From Luteimonas granuli (lineage in GTDB: Bacteria > Pseudomonadota > Gammaproteobacteria > Xanthomonadales > Xanthomonadaceae): a stretch of DNA of 64,000 nucleotides. Shown here in pieces: positions 21,722 through 29,584 of this stretch. Both the position numbers and the translations under genes were made by a program. The stretch is from NCBI RefSeq assembly GCF_007795095.1, contig NZ_CP042218.1:744001-808000 (forward strand), given 5' to 3'. The notes beneath the pieces were generated by a model that searched no databases, had not been told where the DNA came from, and saw nothing but the letters and a program-made list of their open reading frames with translations. Within the stretch, counting starts at the first letter, position 1. Each line of letters begins with the position of its first letter.

Positions 21722-23407
21722 ATGCCCCGCCCAGCCCTCCCGTTCCTTGCCGTCCTTGGCGCCTGTCTCATCACCGCCTGCGCCACCGGGCCCGCCGGCA
21801 CCGCCGCGCCCGCCACCGGCCCCGCGACCGCCGCCGTCCACGTCGAAGTGCCGGCGATCCGTCGCCCGGAGGGCGAGACCCCGCAGTGGTGGTACCGGAG
21901 CGGGGCCGCGCACGCCGCCGCCAACGGCGCCATGGCCGGACGCGCGAAGAACGTGATCCTGTTCGTGGGCGACGGCATGAGCCTGACCACCGTGGCCGCC
22001 GCGCGTATCTTCGCCGGCCAGCGCGAAGGCGGCACCGGCGAGGAGAACCTGCTGTCCTGGGAGCACTTCCCCGCGACCGCGTTCTCGCGGACCTACAACA
22101 CCAACGCGCAGACGCCGGACTCGGCCGGCACCATGACGGCGATGGCCTCGGGCGTGAAGAGCCACATCGGCGCCATCGGCGTCAGCGCCGGCGGCATCGA
22201 CGACTGCGCGGAATCCCGCGGCAACCGCGTGCAGAGCTGGCTGTCGCTGGCCGCCGATGCCGGCATGGCGACGGGCATCGTCACCACCGCGCGCCTGACC
22301 CACGCCACCCCGGCGGCGATGTACGCGCACGTGCCGAATCGCAACTGGGAGAGCGACGCGTCGACCCCGGCCGAAGCCGTCGCCGCCGGCTGCAGCGACA
22401 TCGCCAGCCAGTTCATCGACTTCGTCCGCGCCACCGGCGGTCCGCAGGTCGTCCTGGCCGGCGGCGCCCGCGAGTTCCTTCCGGCCGGTGAGGCGATGCC
22501 GGGCATGCGAGGCCGCCGCAAGGACGGCCGCAACCTGGTGGCCGAGTGGCAGGCACTGAACCCCGGTGGCGCCTTCGTGCACACCACGGGCCAGTTCGAG
22601 GCCGCCCGCGGAGCGTCGCCGGTGCTGGGTCTGTTCGAGTCCAGCCACATGCAGTACGAGCACGACCGCGACCGCGGCCCGGACGGCGAGCCCGACCTCG
22701 AAGCGATGACCCGGTTCGCGATCGAGTCCCTGTCGCGCGGCGACCAGGGCTACGTGCTGCTGGTGGAAGGCGCGCGCATCGACCACGCCAACCATGAAGG
22801 CAACGCCTACCGCGCGCTCGACGAGACCGTGGCCATGGCGCGCGCCGTGCAGGCGGCGGTGGAGATGACCTCGGCCGAGGAGACCCTCATCGTGGTCACC
22901 GCCGACCACTCGCACGTGCTCAGCTTCGCGGGCTATCCACGGCGCGGCAACCCGATCCTGGGCAAGGTCCGCGAGCATGGCGACGGGCCGGCGCGCGACG
23001 CCCTGGGGCTCCCCTACACGACGCTGAGCTACGCCAACGGCCCCGGCTACACCGGCGCCAGCAGCGACCAGCCCGAGGGACCGAAGCGCCACTACCACGA
23101 CCTCAAGCGCGCGCAGGCCGCCCGCGGCCGCCCCGACCTGACCGACGTCGACACCACGCATCCCGACTACCTGCAGGAAGCGCTGGTCCCGCTGGGCTCG
23201 GAGACCCACGGCGGCGACGACGTCGGCATCTGGGCGCTCGGCCCCGGCAGCCAGGCGTTCCGCGGCACGATGGAGCAGAACGTGATCTACCACGTGATCG
23301 TGCAGGCGGCGCCGAAGCTGCGCGGACAGCTCTGCGCCACGGGAAGCTGCGATGCCGCGGGCGTGCCCGTGGAGCTGCCGCAAGTCCGGGCCGGAGGGCA
23401 ACTGTAG
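21722..23407 (+). CDS. Alkaline phosphatase, lipoprotein
   Basis: This 561-residue protein is of the alkaline phosphatase superfamily. The signal peptide ends in a lipobox-like LITAC, so it is probably outer-membrane or periplasm anchored. The metal site is KNVILFVGDGMS near residue 75. The Asp-Ser nucleophile pair is in TPDSAGTMTAMASGVKS, and C-terminal metal ligands are in VVTADHSHVLSF and SETHGGDDVGIWA. It may release phosphate from organic esters. No Pho box was looked for with any rigour. Its TAG stop lies inside the first unit of a REP cluster (TGTAGGAGCGG). Confidence 0.9.
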   Translation: MPRPALPFLAVLGACLITACATGPAGTAAPATGPATAAVHVEVPAIRRPEGETPQWWYRSGAAHAAANGAMAGRAKNVILFVGDGMSLTTVAAARIFAGQREGGTGEENLLSWEHFPATAFSRTYNTNAQTPDSAGTMTAMASGVKSHIGAIGVSAGGIDDCAESRGNRVQSWLSLAADAGMATGIVTTARLTHATPAAMYAHVPNRNWESDASTPAEAVAAGCSDIASQFIDFVRATGGPQVVLAGGAREFLPAGEAMPGMRGRRKDGRNLVAEWQALNPGGAFVHTTGQFEAARGASPVLGLFESSHMQYEHDRDRGPDGEPDLEAMTRFAIESLSRGDQGYVLLVEGARIDHANHEGNAYRALDETVAMARAVQAAVEMTSAEETLIVVTADHSHVLSFAGYPRRGNPILGKVREHGDGPARDALGLPYTTLSYANGPGYTGASSDQPEGPKRHYHDLKRAQAARGRPDLTDVDTTHPDYLQEALVPLGSETHGGDDVGIWALGPGSQAFRGTMEQNVIYHVIVQAAPKLRGQLCATGSCDAAGVPVELPQVRAGGQL

Positions 23408-23492
23408 GAGCGGCTACAGCCGCGACCGGGCGAATCGCGGCCATGGCCGCTCCTGCACCGACCGGGCGATCGCGGCCATGGCCGCTCCTGCA
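23403..23492. repeat. REP cluster of three units
   Basis: Units lie at 23403-23425 (TGTAGGAGCGGCTACAGCCG...), 23435-23457 and 23470-23492 (both TCGCGGCCATGGCCGCTCCT...). The last two are direct repeats of each other and inverted to the first. The cluster begins inside the stop codon of the upstream phosphatase gene and ends 10 bp before the convergent CopD-like gene, so it could act as a shared 3' hairpin. Confidence 0.9.
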
Positions 23493-23502
23493 GGGGCGGC
23501 GG

Positions 23503-23955
23503 TCAGAACGGCTTCGCCAGCACCAGCCAGACGATCGCGAGCAGGACGAACACCGGCAGCTCGTTGCGGATGCGGAGGGCCTTCGTCGAAGGCAGGGTCC
23601 CGCCCTTCACCACCCCCTTGAGCGCGCGGCCGTCGAGGATGTACAGCGCGAACATCACCGCGACCAGCAGCAGCTTCGCGTGCATCCAGCCGGTACCGGG
23701 GCCGACCATGGTCGGGAAGTCCGGGACCACCCGGTAGCCCAGCCACAGCACCAGTCCCGCGACCACCGCCAGCCCGAACATCACGTGCCCGAAGCGGTAC
23801 AGCCGCCGGCCCATCAGCAGCAGGCGCTCGCGGACCGCGGCGTTGCCGCCGTCCTCGACGATGTTGATCAGGATCCGCGGCAGGTAGAAGGCGGCGGCCA
23901 CCCAGGCCATCACCAGCACGATGTGCACGGACTTGATCCACAGGTAACTCTGCAT
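23503..23955 (-). CDS. CopD/HemJ-like four-helix membrane protein
   Basis: This 150-residue inner-membrane protein has four hydrophobic helices. The N-terminus MQSYLWIKSVHIVLVMAWVA and the block AAFYLPRILINIVED resemble the CopD/HemJ superfamily, with a His in helix 1 and LPRI after helix 2. A second His lies in the third helix region (WMHAKLLLVAVM). HemJ members oxidise protoporphyrinogen IX in haem synthesis and CopD members take part in copper handling. The residues seen do not decide between them, so no symbol is given. Confidence 0.8.
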   Translation of the reverse strand: MQSYLWIKSVHIVLVMAWVAAAFYLPRILINIVEDGGNAAVRERLLLMGRRLYRFGHVMFGLAVVAGLVLWLGYRVVPDFPTMVGPGTGWMHAKLLLVAVMFALYILDGRALKGVVKGGTLPSTKALRIRNELPVFVLLAIVWLVLAKPF

Positions 23956-24052
23956 TGCGACGGTCCCCGGATGATTCGATCGGCGCAAAGGATGCCACGT
24001 TCGCCGCCGCGGCTCGCCTCTCTTGAACCCTGCCCTGGGCCACACTGACGCC

Positions 24053-25393
24053 GTGAACACCTCGATGAAGCTCTACCACCGGCTGGTGAAGGCCGATCGC
24101 TCCGGCCAGGACCCGACGGCGCAGCAGGCCACCGCGCGCAACGCACTGCGCCAGGTCGCGGCGAATTCGCTGCAGGAGATCGGCGACCAGGTCGTCAACG
24201 CGAAGACGGTGCTGCCCTGGCTGTTCGCCTCGCTCGGCGTGCCGCCGGTGCTGATCGGGCTGCTGGTGCCGATCCGCGAGTCCGGGTCGATGCTGCCGCA
24301 GGCCGCGCTGACGCCGATGATCCGGCGGATGCCGCGCCGGCGCACCGCCTGGGTGGCCGGGGCCATGGGCCAGGCGCTGGCCACCGCCGCCATGGCCTTC
24401 GCCGCGGCGGGGCTGTCCGGCACGGCCGCCGGCCTGGTGATCCTGGGCGCGCTCACGGTCTTCGCACTGTCGCGTTCGCTGTGTTCGCTGGCCGGAAAGG
24501 ACGTCATGGGCCGGAGCGTGCCCAAGGGCGAACGCGGGCAGATTTCCGGCATCAGCACGGTCCTGTCCGGGGCGGTGGCGGTCACGCTCGGGCTCGGCAT
24601 CCGCCTGCTCGGCGGCGACGAGGTGTCGTCGACGGTGCTGGCGGCGCTGCTCGGCGCGGCCGCGCTGGCGTGGACCCTGGCCGCGGCCGTGTTCGCCGGC
24701 ATCCGCGAGCCGGCCGACGCCGACGCCGGCACCAATGCCGATGTCCATGCCGACGCCGACGTCGGGCCGCAGACCGGTGATGGTCGCGGCGGCTGGCTAC
24801 GCTCCTCCTGGCGCCTGCTTTCCGACGACGCGCCGTTCCGCCACTTCGTGCTGGCGCGCACCCTGCTGCTGGTCTCCGCGCTCAGCCCGCCGTTCGTGGT
24901 CGCGCTCGCGGCGCGCGCGGGCGGCGTCGGGCTGGACGGGCTGGGGCCCTTCGTGCTCGCCCAGGGCCTGGCCAGCCTGGTCGGCGGCAGGTGGTTCGGG
25001 TCCTTGGCGGACCGCTCCTCGAAGCGGCTGATGGTCGGCGGCGCCGCCTTCGCGTCCATGCTCGTGCTGCTGTTCCTCGCCGCCCTGGCGGTGCCCGGGA
25101 TGCGCGCGCAGTGGTGGCTGTATCCGCTGGTCTACCTGTTGCTGGTGCTGACCCACACCGCGGTGCGGGTGGCGCGCAAGACCTACGTCGTCGACATGGC
25201 CGAAGGCGACCGGCGGACGGAGTACGTGGCGGTGGCAAACACCGCGATGGGCATGCTGCTGCTGGTGGTCGGCGGCGTGTCGGGCGCACTGGCCGCGCTG
25301 GGGACGGAGGTGGCGCTGGCCTTCCTGGCCCTGCTGGGGCTTGCGGGCGTACAGGTGAGCCGCCGCCTGCCGGAAGTCAGCCACCACGGGTGA
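24053..25393 (+). CDS. MFS-type permease
   Basis: This polytopic membrane protein of about 446 residues has roughly twelve hydrophobic segments. Two six-helix halves are joined by an acidic hydrophilic loop around residues 220-250 (DADAGTNADVHADADVG). The inter-helix basic loops RRMPRRR and SLADRSSKRLMVGG fit the major facilitator pattern. The substrate is unknown. Starts at GTG 24053 or ATG 24065 are both plausible. The gene diverges from the CopD/HemJ-like gene and is followed 30 bp later by a methyltransferase gene in the same direction. Confidence 0.82.
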   Translation: MNTSMKLYHRLVKADRSGQDPTAQQATARNALRQVAANSLQEIGDQVVNAKTVLPWLFASLGVPPVLIGLLVPIRESGSMLPQAALTPMIRRMPRRRTAWVAGAMGQALATAAMAFAAAGLSGTAAGLVILGALTVFALSRSLCSLAGKDVMGRSVPKGERGQISGISTVLSGAVAVTLGLGIRLLGGDEVSSTVLAALLGAAALAWTLAAAVFAGIREPADADAGTNADVHADADVGPQTGDGRGGWLRSSWRLLSDDAPFRHFVLARTLLLVSALSPPFVVALAARAGGVGLDGLGPFVLAQGLASLVGGRWFGSLADRSSKRLMVGGAAFASMLVLLFLAALAVPGMRAQWWLYPLVYLLLVLTHTAVRVARKTYVVDMAEGDRRTEYVAVANTAMGMLLLVVGGVSGALAALGTEVALAFLALLGLAGVQVSRRLPEVSHHG

Positions 25394-25423
25394 CAATGGG
25401 GGCCTGCTCAAGGGATCCCGTGC

Positions 25424-26014
25424 ATGGAAAAGCGCTACGACCGCGACTACTTCGACCGCTGGTACCGCCGCGGCGGCATCGGCGGGCGCCAGCGGCTGGC
25501 GCGCAAGGTCGCGCTGGCGGTGGCCACCGCCGAGTACCACCTGGAGCGCCCCGTGCGCACCGTGCTCGACGTCGGCTGCGGCGAGGGCGCCTGGCGCGCG
25601 CCGCTGCTGAAGCTGCGGCCGAAGCTGCGCTACATCGGCTTCGACAGCAGCGAGTACGCGGTCGGTCGCCATGGCGCAAGGCGCAACCTCCACCATGCGC
25701 GCTTCGCCGACTTCGAGCACCTGCGCCCCTGCCCGCCCGCCGACCTCGTGGTCTGCGCCGACGTGCTGCACTACCTGCAGGCACGCGAGCTCGACCGCGG
25801 CCTTCCGGGCCTGGCCGAACTGTGCGGCGGCGTCGCCTTCCTCGAGACCTTCGCCCGGGAGGATGCCGCCGAGGGCGACGAGGACGGCTTCTTCGGCCGG
25901 CCGGGCGCCTTCTACCGCCGGCGCTTCGAGGCGGCCGGGTTCCGCGCGCTCGGCTCGCACTGCTGGCTGTCGCCGGCGCTCGTGCCCGGCGCGACCGCGC
26001 TCGAACTGGCCTGA
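25424..26014 (+). CDS. Class I SAM-dependent methyltransferase
   Basis: This cytoplasmic protein of 196 residues has a Rossmann-type methyltransferase core. Motif I is VLDVGCGEGAWRAPLLKL near residue 46, the motif II acidic residue is in YIGFDSSEYAV, and the post-I region PADLVVCADVLHYL is near residue 105. A basic N-terminal helix precedes the core. The substrate cannot be inferred. It follows the MFS gene by 30 bp and precedes the PHA depolymerase by 113 bp on the same strand. Confidence 0.87.
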   Translation: MEKRYDRDYFDRWYRRGGIGGRQRLARKVALAVATAEYHLERPVRTVLDVGCGEGAWRAPLLKLRPKLRYIGFDSSEYAVGRHGARRNLHHARFADFEHLRPCPPADLVVCADVLHYLQARELDRGLPGLAELCGGVAFLETFAREDAAEGDEDGFFGRPGAFYRRRFEAAGFRALGSHCWLSPALVPGATALELA

Positions 26015-26127
26015 GCGGCGGCCCTCGCGGCGGAAAACTGAACGCGGCGGCCTGTCCCCATGGTCACTTCCGCGCGTCCGAGCCTGCGTTATGCTGCGGC
26101 GCATCAGGAACAGGGGCTCCACCGCCG

Positions 26128-27459
26128 ATGATGTACCAGCTCCACGAACTCAACCGCAGCCTGCTCGCGCCCTTCACCGAGCTGGCGCAGGCGAACGCGA
26201 GGATCTTCGGCGCCGACGGCACCTGGCTCTCCTCGCTCCCCGGCGCCGCCCGCGTGGCCGCCGGCAACGAGCTGCTGCACCGCATCGGCAAGGACTACGA
26301 GAAGCCGCCCTTCGCCATCCACCAGGTGGTGAAGGACGGGCACGACGTGCCAGTGGTGGAGAAGGTGGCCCTGGACCGGCCGTTCTGCCGCCTGCTGCGC
26401 TTCAAGCGCTACACCGACGACGCGCGGAACATCCTCGGCATGAAGGACCAGCCGACCGTGCTGGTGGTCGCGCCGCTGTCGGGCCACCACGCCACCCTGC
26501 TGCGCGACACCGTGCGCACCCTGCTGCCCGACCACAAGGTCTACATCACCGACTGGGTCGACGCGCGCATGGTGCCGAAGGGCGCCGGCGCCTTCACGCT
26601 CGACGACTACATCGCCTACATCCAGGACTTCATCCGCCACATCGGCGCCGGACGCCTGCACGTGGTGAGCGTCTGCCAGCCGACGGTGCCGGTGCTGGCC
26701 GCGATCTCGTTGATGGCCTCGCGCGGCGAGGACGTGCCGCGCTCGATGGTGATGATGGGCGGCCCGATCGACACCCGCGAGTCACCGACCGCGGTCAACA
26801 ACCTCGCCGCCAAGCGACCGCTGTGGTGGTTCGAGAACAACCTGATCCACGTGGTGCCGCCGAACTATCCCGGCCGAGGCCGCCGCGTGTACCCCGGCTT
26901 CCTGCAGCACACCGGTTTCGTGGCCATGAACCCGGAGCGCCATTTCATGTCGCACTGGGATTTCTACCAGGACCTGGTCAAGGGCGACCTCGAGGACGCG
27001 GCCTCGCACCGCCGCTTCTACGACGAGTACAACGCCGTGCTCGACATGCCCGCCGAGTACTACCTCGACACCATCCGCGTGGTCTTCCAGGACCACCTGC
27101 TGCCGCACGGCACCTGGGACGTCGCCGGCGAGCGCGTCGACCCGGCGGCGATCCGCGGCAGTGCACTGATGACCATCGAGGGCGAACTCGACGACATCTC
27201 CGGCCTCGGCCAGACCCGCGCCGCGCACGGCCTGTGCACCGGCGTCGCCGACGCCGACCGCGAGCACCTGACCGTCGAGGGCGCCGGCCACTACGGCATC
27301 TTCAGCGGCCGCCGCTGGCGCACGCAGGTGTATCCGAAGGTGCGCGACTTCATCGCGGGGCACGACGTGGAGGCGGCGACGAGGCGTGCAGCGCCGGTTC
27401 GACCATCGCAGCCAGAGCTACCCGAGCGGCAGCATCACCGTCATGTCGTGGATGGGTGA
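26128..27459 (+). CDS. phaZ: Intracellular polyhydroxyalkanoate depolymerase (PhaZ type)
   Basis: This alpha/beta hydrolase mobilises stored polyhydroxybutyrate. The nucleophile motif SVCQPTVP has Cys at residue 183, matching the Cys-type lipase box of intracellular PhaZ enzymes, and a C-terminal GAGHYGIFSGRRWR supplies the His. The product is 443 residues. The last ~25 residues (QPELPERQHHRHVVDG and preceding) are encoded by sequence antisense to the GNAT toxin gene and are unlikely to be native, since conserved sequence ends near DFIAGHDVEAA. No synthase gene is adjacent. Confidence 0.9.
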   Translation: MMYQLHELNRSLLAPFTELAQANARIFGADGTWLSSLPGAARVAAGNELLHRIGKDYEKPPFAIHQVVKDGHDVPVVEKVALDRPFCRLLRFKRYTDDARNILGMKDQPTVLVVAPLSGHHATLLRDTVRTLLPDHKVYITDWVDARMVPKGAGAFTLDDYIAYIQDFIRHIGAGRLHVVSVCQPTVPVLAAISLMASRGEDVPRSMVMMGGPIDTRESPTAVNNLAAKRPLWWFENNLIHVVPPNYPGRGRRVYPGFLQHTGFVAMNPERHFMSHWDFYQDLVKGDLEDAASHRRFYDEYNAVLDMPAEYYLDTIRVVFQDHLLPHGTWDVAGERVDPAAIRGSALMTIEGELDDISGLGQTRAAHGLCTGVADADREHLTVEGAGHYGIFSGRRWRTQVYPKVRDFIAGHDVEAATRRAAPVRPSQPELPERQHHRHVVDG

Positions 27460-27737
27460 CTCCATGAAGCCGTGCTTGAGATAGAACGACTTCGCTGCGT
27501 CATCAATGGCATGGCAAAGCAGCGCACGGGCGCCGACCTGCTCACTGGCCTGCAACGTGCGCAGCACGGCATCCTTGAGCAAGCCCCGGCCGATGCCTTG
27601 GCCAACCCTGTCCACGTGCACGGCCAGACGCCCCAGCACAATGACGGGGATTGGATCAGGCATGTTGCGACGGATGCGACCAGGTGTAATGACCCAGTGA
27701 TTTCCTGCTCAGGTGCTACCTTTTCACGGAGAGCACG

Positions 27738-28051
27738 ATGAGCCAAGTGATGGAAGAAGAGATCAAGCGTTGGACGGCACGGCGGAAGTCGGCGCTGGTT
27801 CTGGAGATCATCCAGGGCAAGACGACAGTGGCCGAGGCCAGCCGGCAGTTCGACCTGACGCCGTCCGAGATCGAGAGCTGGGTCGAGGACGGCAAGCGGG
27901 GGATGGAGAACGCCCTGCGGGCGAAGCCCGAGGACGTACGCGAACAGTACGAGCGTCAGCTCAAGGACCTCCAGGAAGCCTACGGCGAAGCCATGCTGGA
28001 GCTGCGCGCCCGAAAAAATTGGCGTCCCTGTTGGGCAAGGACGAGACCTGA
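27738..28051 (+). CDS. IS3-family OrfA (needs a -1 frameshift to reach its natural end)
   Basis: This is a helix-turn-helix plus coiled-coil DNA-binding subunit of the transposase. It starts MSQVMEEEIKRWTARRKSAL, with TVAEASRQFDLTPSEIESWV as the HTH. At the A6 run 28013-28018 the initial frame leaves the family sequence and runs on as an artefactual open frame. Slipping back one base gives LASLLGKDET and a stop at 28051 that overlaps the orfB ATG (TGATG). The same A-run is present in the second copy, so this is a property of the element and not a read error. Confidence 0.85.
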
Positions 28052-28869
28052 TGGTCTCGATCCAGCAGGGACTGCGGGACGATGGGTTCGAGGTCTCGAT
28101 GGTGAAGCTGTGCCGGTGGTTCGGCGTGGCGCGGCGGACCGTGTACTACCAGCCGACCAAGGCGCCGCCCAAGGTCCGGCCGGAGCTGGCGGAGCCGATC
28201 AAGGCACTGATCGAGGCCGAGCCGTCGTTCGGCTACCGGACAGTGGCGGGGCTCCTGGACATGAACAAGAACACGGTACAGCGGATCTTCCAGCTGATGG
28301 GCTGGCAGGTCCGCAAACGGTCTGTTGGCTGTCGCCCCCGGATCCAGGCGTTGCCGTCGGTGGCGCAAGCGCCCGACGAACGTTGGGCGACCGACCTGTG
28401 CCGGATCTGGGGTGGCAGCGACAACTGGTTGACCTTGGCCCTGGTGATCGACTGCTATACCCGGCAGCTGCTCGGCTGGCATCTCTCGCGCAGCGGCAAG
28501 GCCAGCACCGCGGCCGCGGCACTGGAGCAGGCGCTGATCACCCGCTTCGGGACCCTCGGGCGGGTGCAGAGTCCCTTCCTGCTGCGCTCGGACAACGGCC
28601 TGGTGTTCACCAGCCGCGACTACACGCGGCTCGTGCGCAGCTACGGCCTGCGGCAGGAGTTCATCACCCCGCACTGCCCGCAGCAGAACGGCATGGTGGA
28701 GCGCGTCATCCGGACGCTGAAGGAGCAGTGCGCGCACCGCCACCGTTTCGAGAGCCAGCAGCACGCCAGCCGCGTCATTGGCGACTGGATCCAGTTCTAC
28801 AACCACCGGCGCCCGCACCAGGCGCTGGGCATGAAGACCCCCGCCGAGGCTTATGCTTTAGCGGCCTGA
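28051..28869 (+). CDS. IS3-family transposase OrfB (DDE integrase)
   Basis: This is the catalytic transposase of 272 residues. The rve/DDE core shows the first Asp in WATDLCRIWGG, the second in LLRSDNGLVFTS and the Glu in QQNGMVERVIRTLKEQ, followed by FYNHRRPHQALGMKTP at the C-terminus. An HTH_21-like segment (SFGYRTVAGLLDMNKNTV) precedes it. The ATG at 28051 overlaps the orfA stop, which suggests coupled translation. All catalytic residues are intact. Confidence 0.95.
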   Translation: MVSIQQGLRDDGFEVSMVKLCRWFGVARRTVYYQPTKAPPKVRPELAEPIKALIEAEPSFGYRTVAGLLDMNKNTVQRIFQLMGWQVRKRSVGCRPRIQALPSVAQAPDERWATDLCRIWGGSDNWLTLALVIDCYTRQLLGWHLSRSGKASTAAAALEQALITRFGTLGRVQSPFLLRSDNGLVFTSRDYTRLVRSYGLRQEFITPHCPQQNGMVERVIRTLKEQCAHRHRFESQQHASRVIGDWIQFYNHRRPHQALGMKTPAEAYALAA

Positions 28870-29114
28870 CCTGTGCAGAAACCGCTGGGTCATTACACAG
28901 GCGCGTGCTCGTGCATCACCGCACCGGCTGACAAGGCGTAATAGCCCACCACGTCCTGTTGTCCGTCACAGACGACGAAGCACCGGGACGCACCAGAGGC
29001 CTGGTTCTGACGGGCGCGCTCCAACAGCCACCTGGTGAGCTCCGGAGCCGTGCATTGGAAGTCGTCCAACCGGTGCCCGTCACCAAGCGGGCCAGGGGCG
29101 CCAAGTGGCAAGGC

Positions 29115-29387
29115 TCAGCGCTCCCAAGGCGCGGGCGAGGCCAGCAGGCGACGGATCGCGGCATTGCCGGCAAGCGGTGCATCGAGCAGGGCATTGAAGC
29201 GCTGCAGGGCCTTCTGGCTCAGGGCGAATCGAGTCTGGTCGGCCAGCACCTCGCGCGCCTTCTCGCAAACCGCATCCAGGATGAACTCCGTGCGGTTCAT
29301 GCCGCTGACTTCCACGGCATGGTCGATGAGCGCCTGCTTGGCGGCAGGTGCCCGGAAATTGATGACCTTGCTGGCGGCGGTGCTCAT
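29115..29387 (-). CDS. DUF1778-family antitoxin (TacA-like, ribbon-helix-helix)
   Basis: This antitoxin of 90 residues is paired with the GNAT toxin at 29111. The N-terminal ribbon-helix-helix reads SKVINFRAPAAKQALIDHAV then MNRTEFILDAVCEKAREVL, as in DUF1778 proteins. The C-terminal ~30 residues (FNALLDAPLAGNAAIRRLLA) form the toxin-neutralising tail. The ATG at 29387 gives the typical length. Such antitoxins also repress their own operon as a complex with the toxin. With the toxin disrupted it may survive only as a repressor or by drift. Confidence 0.93.
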   Translation of the reverse strand: MSTAASKVINFRAPAAKQALIDHAVEVSGMNRTEFILDAVCEKAREVLADQTRFALSQKALQRFNALLDAPLAGNAAIRRLLASPAPWER

Positions 29388-29422
29388 GACGGGTGCTCCT
29401 GTTCTACCGATCCATGCGCGTT

Positions 29423-29443
29423 TGTATGCACAATGTACACACA
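29423..29443 (-). promoter_or_regulatory. Putative operator/promoter of the TacAT-like operon
   Basis: TGTATGCACAATGTACACAC lies 36 bp upstream of the antitoxin ATG. It holds an imperfect palindrome built from TGTA(T/C)..., in an AT-rich patch unlike the coding GC level. Ribbon-helix-helix antitoxins bind sites of this kind over the promoter. The assignment rests on position and symmetry only. Confidence 0.45.
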
Positions 29444-29482
29444 TTCCGCAGGCTGCTCAACTGTTGCTCGCCTGTGCCGGGT

Positions 29483-29584
29483 TGACGTCCTCCCCTCGTT
29501 AGGACCGGCCGGAACTGGAAAATTCGGCGCTGGTGACGTCCTCCCCTCGTTAGGACCGGCCGGAACTGGAAAATTCGGCGCTGG
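29483..29584. repeat. Tandem duplication of an IS left end (2 x 51 bp)
   Basis: Two consecutive identical 51-bp units, 29483-29533 and 29534-29584, each start TGACGTCCTCCCCTCGTTAG and end GGCGCTGG. Each unit matches the inverted terminal repeat found at the other end of the adjacent IS (about 30703-30749 in complement). The inner unit contains the stop codon of the IS transposase. The outer unit is an extra terminal repeat that belongs to no complete element visible here. Confidence 0.93.

Larger units (their letters stand above)
27685..28897 (+). mobile_element. IS3-family insertion sequence, copy 1 (1213 bp, complete)
   Basis: The ends are inverted repeats: TGTAATGACCCAGTGATTTC at the left against TGTAATGACCCAGCGGTTTC at the right (complement). 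The target duplication CAGG is at 27681-27684 and 28898-28901. It carries orfA (27738) and a DDE transposase orfB (28051). The sequence from 63029 to the window end matches it wherever compared, offset by 35,344 bp, so the element has moved recently. It interrupts a GNAT toxin gene lying on the opposite strand. Confidence 0.95.
27418..29111 (-). pseudogene. GNAT-family toxin (TacT-like) split by an IS3-family element
   Basis: The N-terminal half lies at 28902-29111 (RLDDFQCTAPELTRWLLER, NQASGASRCFVVCD, YYALSAGAVMHEHA). The C-terminal half lies at 27418-27684 (MPDPIPVIVLGRLAVH, GQGIGRGLLKDA). Removing 27685-28897 plus one 4-bp duplication (CAGG) joins them in frame as HEHAPGRIRRNMPDP, a conserved block of this family, giving 158 residues. 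Intact relatives acetylate aminoacyl-tRNA. The start is probably TTG 29111, three bases after the antitoxin stop. As it stands the toxin is inactive, while its antitoxin gene is intact. Confidence 0.93.

Noticed and set aside
27738..28931. 397-residue open frame continuing orfA through orfB
   Set aside because: After the A6 run it is a shadow frame over orfB with no similarity. The natural end of orfA is in the -1 frame.
29483..29584. Possible short CRISPR-like array
   Set aside because: Only two identical 51-bp units with no spacer between them, and they match the terminal repeat of the adjacent IS.
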